Below, piece by piece: positions 15,026 through 18,576 of a DNA stretch of 18,576 nt. Within the stretch, counting starts at the first letter, position 1. Every line of letters starts with the position of its first letter. Under the pieces are notes generated by a model. It saw only the letters and a program-made list of their open reading frames with translations, had not been told where the DNA came from and ran no database searches. The translations under genes were made by a program, and so were the position numbers. Source of the stretch: Holosporales bacterium (GTDB lineage Bacteria; Pseudomonadota; Alphaproteobacteria; RUG11792); contig JAITTR010000058.1 in the NCBI GenBank assembly GCA_031286725.1, positions 1 to 18,576 of the forward strand, in the 5' to 3' direction.

Positions 15026-17911
15026 ATGAATGCCCAAAAAGTTTTATTAAACTTTGCATTAATTTCCTCTATATTAAATTGGCAAGAAGCTTCCTCGCAC
15101 AAAATAAGCTCTCGGTTGACGCTTGAAAACGGAATGAGGGCTAGCGTGCAAAACCCCACGAAGATAACTAGAAGGGGCTCCATAGTAAACAAAACGAATT
15201 TACGAATTCTAAATGGAACTACTATTACTAATAAAGGAGAAATTCATAACTATAACGAAATAATCGGAGATGGAACCCCAGGAATTATTATTAACGAGGG
15301 CGTTATATACAACTATTCAAGTTACGTCCCAATATATAGCTGCTCTCAATCCGGCAATCAGTATGATTTTACAAAAACGCAATATGGCGCGGATCTCAGG
15401 GCGGCCGATATTCCGCAAATTGAGGTTGACGACAATTTGGAAAGTTATTACAAAAGAGTTTTCGGAACATACGCGAACGCCACGTATTACGACCTGGCGG
15501 TTGAAAGCGGAATAACGGAATTTCACGAACTGTTGGGGGCGAAAATAGAAAACGTGACAATTTCGGGAAACGCAGTTCAGGAAGAGCTCTCAATGCCGGA
15601 TTTTTTCTCTGACGAGCAACGCGATAAAGCCTATCGCGTTTCCCAAAATAGAGAAATAATTTTAAACGCCGGAAATCGAAGCGGAGACATCAAAATCGAT
15701 AAAGACTGCCGAGCTTCGTTTTATTCTATCGACGGGTACGAAAGCGTAAATCCGACGACAGGCGAGAGAACTGTAGAGACTGTCGACTCTTCTTCAAAAA
15801 TTATAAAAACGGGAAGCGAAACGTTAGTATTATATTCGGATTGTTCTTGGTTTAACGGCGTAGTGGAAGTGCAAGACGGAAAACTTGACGTTATGACAGA
15901 AGCCGCCATGTTCGGAGGGGATGTGATAATAACGGGCCCCGATTCTAGCGTAACATGGCGAGGAGGGGCGAAGGATCCTTATAACAAACCCCATATCAAG
16001 CTAACGAACGGGTCTCATTTGAACTTTAATTTAGACGAGGTTAACGGATCAGGCGTATTTTCCGTATACGGGCATATAGAAGGCGAAAACGATTCTACTA
16101 TTGTTTTTAAGAAAGGAACAATATATATAAAGAGCGATTGTTCAGGATTCAAAGGGCATTTGCAAGTTGATCCGGGAGCAAAATTCGTAATTAGGACAGA
16201 CACAGGATTAAACGGACAACATAAAGGAGTAATGTTCCAAGGAAGCTTTGAGGTTACCGAGCCAAATGGAGAGGCGACCATCGACACAAGCGAGGGATTA
16301 GAACCTTTAACGGTAACTCAAGGAACCGTAAGGATTGTGAACGACGAAACTGGAAATGTTAATATAAATGAAATAACTGTTGGGAAAAATGCAAAAGCGA
16401 TTATAGATCTTGGAGCGGGAGACCAAGACGCAATACTAAAGAACGCAACTATTCATGGAGAGCTAGAATTAGCGACTGGTGATGAAACTATATTTGAAAA
16501 CCTAAATATCGACGGCGGGTTGCTAAGAGTAACCGGAGCAAATTTAGGACAATTGACTATGAATGGAACGTTCCGCGTTGGATCCGGTATTAATATGATG
16601 GGCAATGATATAATTGACACTATCGACACAACAAATACAAATAGAATCCAAGTTTATCCTGGCCGAGATTTTGATCTTTATATAGATTTAGACCCGGCAA
16701 GCGGCCAGGCTGATAATATTATTGCCCCCGATTGCTCTTTTACAGGGGGAAGCTCGTTAAATATAAAAGATTATAGGGTTATAAGTAGGCCGGTAGACGA
16801 AAGTTATACATTTAGGGTTTTAACTTTAACTAATCCTAACGCTACGTACCTGCCAATAAAAATCGGAACAGATAAAGAAGTTGAAGGAGCTCTGGGAATG
16901 TATAGACTATACGCGGAAGGAGGAGATGGATTTGTGACTTTAAGGACCCCAAACGCCACAATTGCCAAGAACAACGAAGCTATTAAAAACTTACAAACGA
17001 CTCAATTAAACGCGTTAAATAATGCGTTTTTGCCTTTAAAATTGATGCATTCCGCAATGTTTTTAAACGTAAGCGATATTTATAATTCCGTATGTTCCGA
17101 ATTAGATCCAAATCAAGCTTTAAAAGAAAAAACGGAAGATGGAAAAGGAAAATACAGATTTTGGGATAAAACTTTTGTTGGAACTGCAGATTTTAAAACT
17201 ACCGGAAATTTGATTAGAACAAACAATCATGGAACGATTTTTGGATACGATGCCAGGCCTTCTCAACTAGAAACCGGAGCTTTCTTTATGCCGACAGTAT
17301 TTGGAGCATATTCCGCCGCCAACATCAATCACTCTCTTAAAAAAAGCAGAGCCAACAACTATTTAGCGGGAACGAAATTATCTTGGTTTAGTTCCGTTGG
17401 TAGTGTAGAAACGTTGGGCTCTTACGGATTTTTCAAAACTTATAATCATAGCGAAACATATGGGAAAAATAATCTAAAAAGCCATCTATTCTCTCTCGGC
17501 TCAAAGTTTTCTTTTAATATAAAATTAGGAAAACACGTAAACCTTATTCCCAATATACTGGCGGATTATTCGTTTATAAAAACCAAAGACTCAAAAATAG
17601 AAAATATTACTATTAAAAACAAAAACTTACATAATATAAATATCTCTCCAGGAATCAATTTCTTAATAGAACACGGAGAATGGAGCGCAACCCTTGGAGC
17701 TAGGGTAAACGGAAGATTAAGCGGAGATATGAAATGTTCCCTAGACGGCGCCAGTATAATATCCAATACCCAAAAGAAATCCTTCTTCGCGTATGAAATG
17801 AATTTTTACAGAAGAAAAAAAGACGGAAGCAAGATAGGGCTCGGTCTTACGAAAACAACTGGCGGAGCGAAAGGAATAAAAATAAAATTAAGTCTTTCCG
17901 CAAAGTTTTGA
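15026..17911 (+). CDS. Autotransporter (type Va secretion) surface protein (961 aa)
   Basis: ATG 15026 follows GGGGAAG. The N-terminus has a basic and hydrophobic export segment (MNAQKVLLNFALISSILNWQ). Residues about 30-650 form a passenger of short Gly/Asn/Asp-rich strands (TKITRRGSIVNKTNLRILNG, NKGEIHNYNEI), typical of a right-handed beta-helix. A helical linker (NNEAIKNLQTTQLNALNNAF) precedes a C-terminal barrel from about residue 709 to 961 with alternating strands, ending in KIKLSLSAKF with terminal Phe. This is classic autotransporter layout: the barrel inserts by BAM and the passenger is displayed outside. Three passenger repeats carry DCS (C273, C372, C570), unusual because autotransporter passengers generally have few cysteines. 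No protease or lipase catalytic motif is seen. No terminator is clear downstream; CCGATT-GCCTT-AATCGG (17928-17944) lacks a T run. Confidence 0.88.
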   Translation: MNAQKVLLNFALISSILNWQEASSHKISSRLTLENGMRASVQNPTKITRRGSIVNKTNLRILNGTTITNKGEIHNYNEIIGDGTPGIIINEGVIYNYSSYVPIYSCSQSGNQYDFTKTQYGADLRAADIPQIEVDDNLESYYKRVFGTYANATYYDLAVESGITEFHELLGAKIENVTISGNAVQEELSMPDFFSDEQRDKAYRVSQNREIILNAGNRSGDIKIDKDCRASFYSIDGYESVNPTTGERTVETVDSSSKIIKTGSETLVLYSDCSWFNGVVEVQDGKLDVMTEAAMFGGDVIITGPDSSVTWRGGAKDPYNKPHIKLTNGSHLNFNLDEVNGSGVFSVYGHIEGENDSTIVFKKGTIYIKSDCSGFKGHLQVDPGAKFVIRTDTGLNGQHKGVMFQGSFEVTEPNGEATIDTSEGLEPLTVTQGTVRIVNDETGNVNINEITVGKNAKAIIDLGAGDQDAILKNATIHGELELATGDETIFENLNIDGGLLRVTGANLGQLTMNGTFRVGSGINMMGNDIIDTIDTTNTNRIQVYPGRDFDLYIDLDPASGQADNIIAPDCSFTGGSSLNIKDYRVISRPVDESYTFRVLTLTNPNATYLPIKIGTDKEVEGALGMYRLYAEGGDGFVTLRTPNATIAKNNEAIKNLQTTQLNALNNAFLPLKLMHSAMFLNVSDIYNSVCSELDPNQALKEKTEDGKGKYRFWDKTFVGTADFKTTGNLIRTNNHGTIFGYDARPSQLETGAFFMPTVFGAYSAANINHSLKKSRANNYLAGTKLSWFSSVGSVETLGSYGFFKTYNHSETYGKNNLKSHLFSLGSKFSFNIKLGKHVNLIPNILADYSFIKTKDSKIENITIKNKNLHNINISPGINFLIEHGEWSATLGARVNGRLSGDMKCSLDGASIISNTQKKSFFAYEMNFYRRKKDGSKIGLGLTKTTGGAKGIKIKLSLSAKF

Positions 17912-17990
17912 GCTTAAAACAACTCGACCGATTGCCTTAATCGGCAAGCATAGAGTTTAGGATTGCAAGTTCAAGGCGATAACTGACGAA

Positions 17991-18282
17991 AAGCTTACTG
18001 ATATTGAATGTAACAAGGTGTAAGTCAAAAGAGAAGGTCTATAAAAACAGACGGGGGAGGCATGTATTTAGAGATCCATCCTAATGGAGATTACAGTATA
18101 TGTCCTAGGAAAAGGCAAGCTTTTAGGACTAGGAGTATATCCGGAGGTGTCGTTAAAGGATGTAAGGAAGAAAAGAGACGAGCTAAGGATAATAAAGGAT
18201 ATGGGCAGGATCCTGCTAAGTTAAAAAAGAAACAGAAGATAGGGACCAAAGAGAACATGGAAAATTCAAGGTTATTACTCTA
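17991..18282 (+). pseudogene. Frameshifted N-terminus of a P4-type tyrosine integrase (DUF4102 arm-binding domain)
   Basis: Reading through frame changes gives the normal N-terminal order of P4-like integrases: KLTDIECNKV (17991-18020), KSKEKVYK (18022-18045), TDGGGMYLEIHPNG (18047-18088), YVLGKGK then LGLGVYPEVSLKDVRKKRD (18099-18179), and GQDPAKLKKKQK (18203-18238). At least four single-base frame shifts separate these pieces. The fragment covers only the arm-type DNA-binding domain; the catalytic domain with its R-H-R-Y residues is not seen. The gene is inactive and marks a former integrative element. The open frame from ATG 18062 is one of its fragments rather than a real small gene. Confidence 0.85.
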
Positions 18283-18576
18283 AAAAAGAACTTTTAGGCC
18301 TTGCAATAGGCATAGACCCCGGGAAAATAGATGAGCTTGAAGACTCTAAAAAAGCTTTAGAAGAAGAAAGAGAGAGAGAGGGTCTACCGAATCGAGATCG
18401 GAATCCTTTACGGGGACACTACGGTAAGAATACCAATAGGCATATCGCTGAAGCTAGAACCCCCATTAGACACGCAAATACAGGAGATGGCTCTATATTA
18501 AACAACACTATACCAAAAATAAAAGAGATTATTGATAATGATTTTAGAGATAAAAGTAAAATAACTCATGATGAAG
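18283..18576 (+). other. Open frame of unknown nature running off the right edge
   Basis: One frame is open from 18243 to the end of the window (111 codons). Beyond the integrase remnant it reads a charged helix (DELEDSKKALEEEREREG) and then a polar stretch (HIAEARTPIRHANTGDGS, IKEIIDNDFRDKSKITHDE). It has no ATG, GTG or TTG start and no ribosome site, so it is either the tail of another broken gene or a fragment of the same mobile element. I do not recognise a family. Confidence 0.35.

Noticed and set aside
17928..17944. Hairpin CCGATT-GCCTT-AATCGG after the autotransporter as a terminator
   Set aside because: The stem is only 6 bp and no T run follows, so I did not call it a terminator.
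18378..18394. Short GA-rich run (AGAGAGAGAGAGGG-like) as a contingency repeat
   Set aside because: Only about five dinucleotide units, in a frame without a start codon, so a phase-variation role is not supported.

Overview
This 18.6-kb window is AT-rich bacterial DNA, most likely from a host-associated alphaproteobacterium. The uvrC-pgsA overlap is typical of alphaproteobacteria. Decayed genes, wide intergenic gaps and many secreted or outer-membrane proteins suggest an intracellular or endosymbiotic lifestyle, perhaps Holosporales-like; the lineage is inference from content only.

Left part (1-6435) is a surface and secretion region. A secreted protein of unknown function (1-794, minus, cut by the window edge) has a near-consensus promoter whose spacer holds nine G, the layout of a phase-variable promoter. 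Two paralogous outer-membrane beta-barrel proteins follow, divergently arranged (1035-2663 minus and 2959-3762 plus). A stand-alone PAAR-like DUF4280 protein sits 16 bases after the second. Beyond a degraded stretch with a probable glycosyltransferase remnant lies a secreted coiled-coil and Gln/Pro-rich protein (4606-6435) with an internal duplication.

The centre is housekeeping. A perfect parS-type ParB site lies at 6797-6812, followed by two adjacent inverted repeats. Then, all on the minus strand, come pgsA (phospholipid synthesis), uvrC (nucleotide excision repair; overlaps pgsA by four bases) and pnp (RNA turnover; its own terminator lies before uvrC).

The right part mixes decay with accessory genes. 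A frameshifted paralog of the first gene lies at about 11767-12110. An acetyl-CoA-synthetase-family enzyme (12488-14416) has all four usual acyl-pocket residues replaced; upstream of it is a 19-bp inverted repeat. A 961-residue autotransporter (15026-17911) follows. The window ends with a multiply frameshifted tyrosine-integrase remnant, evidence of a past mobile element, and an unidentified open frame leaving the window.

The theme is a metabolically ordinary core set among cell-surface, secretion and mobile-element sequences. The features most worth checking are the poly-G promoter, the parS site, the orphan DUF4280 protein and the altered acyl-CoA synthetase.
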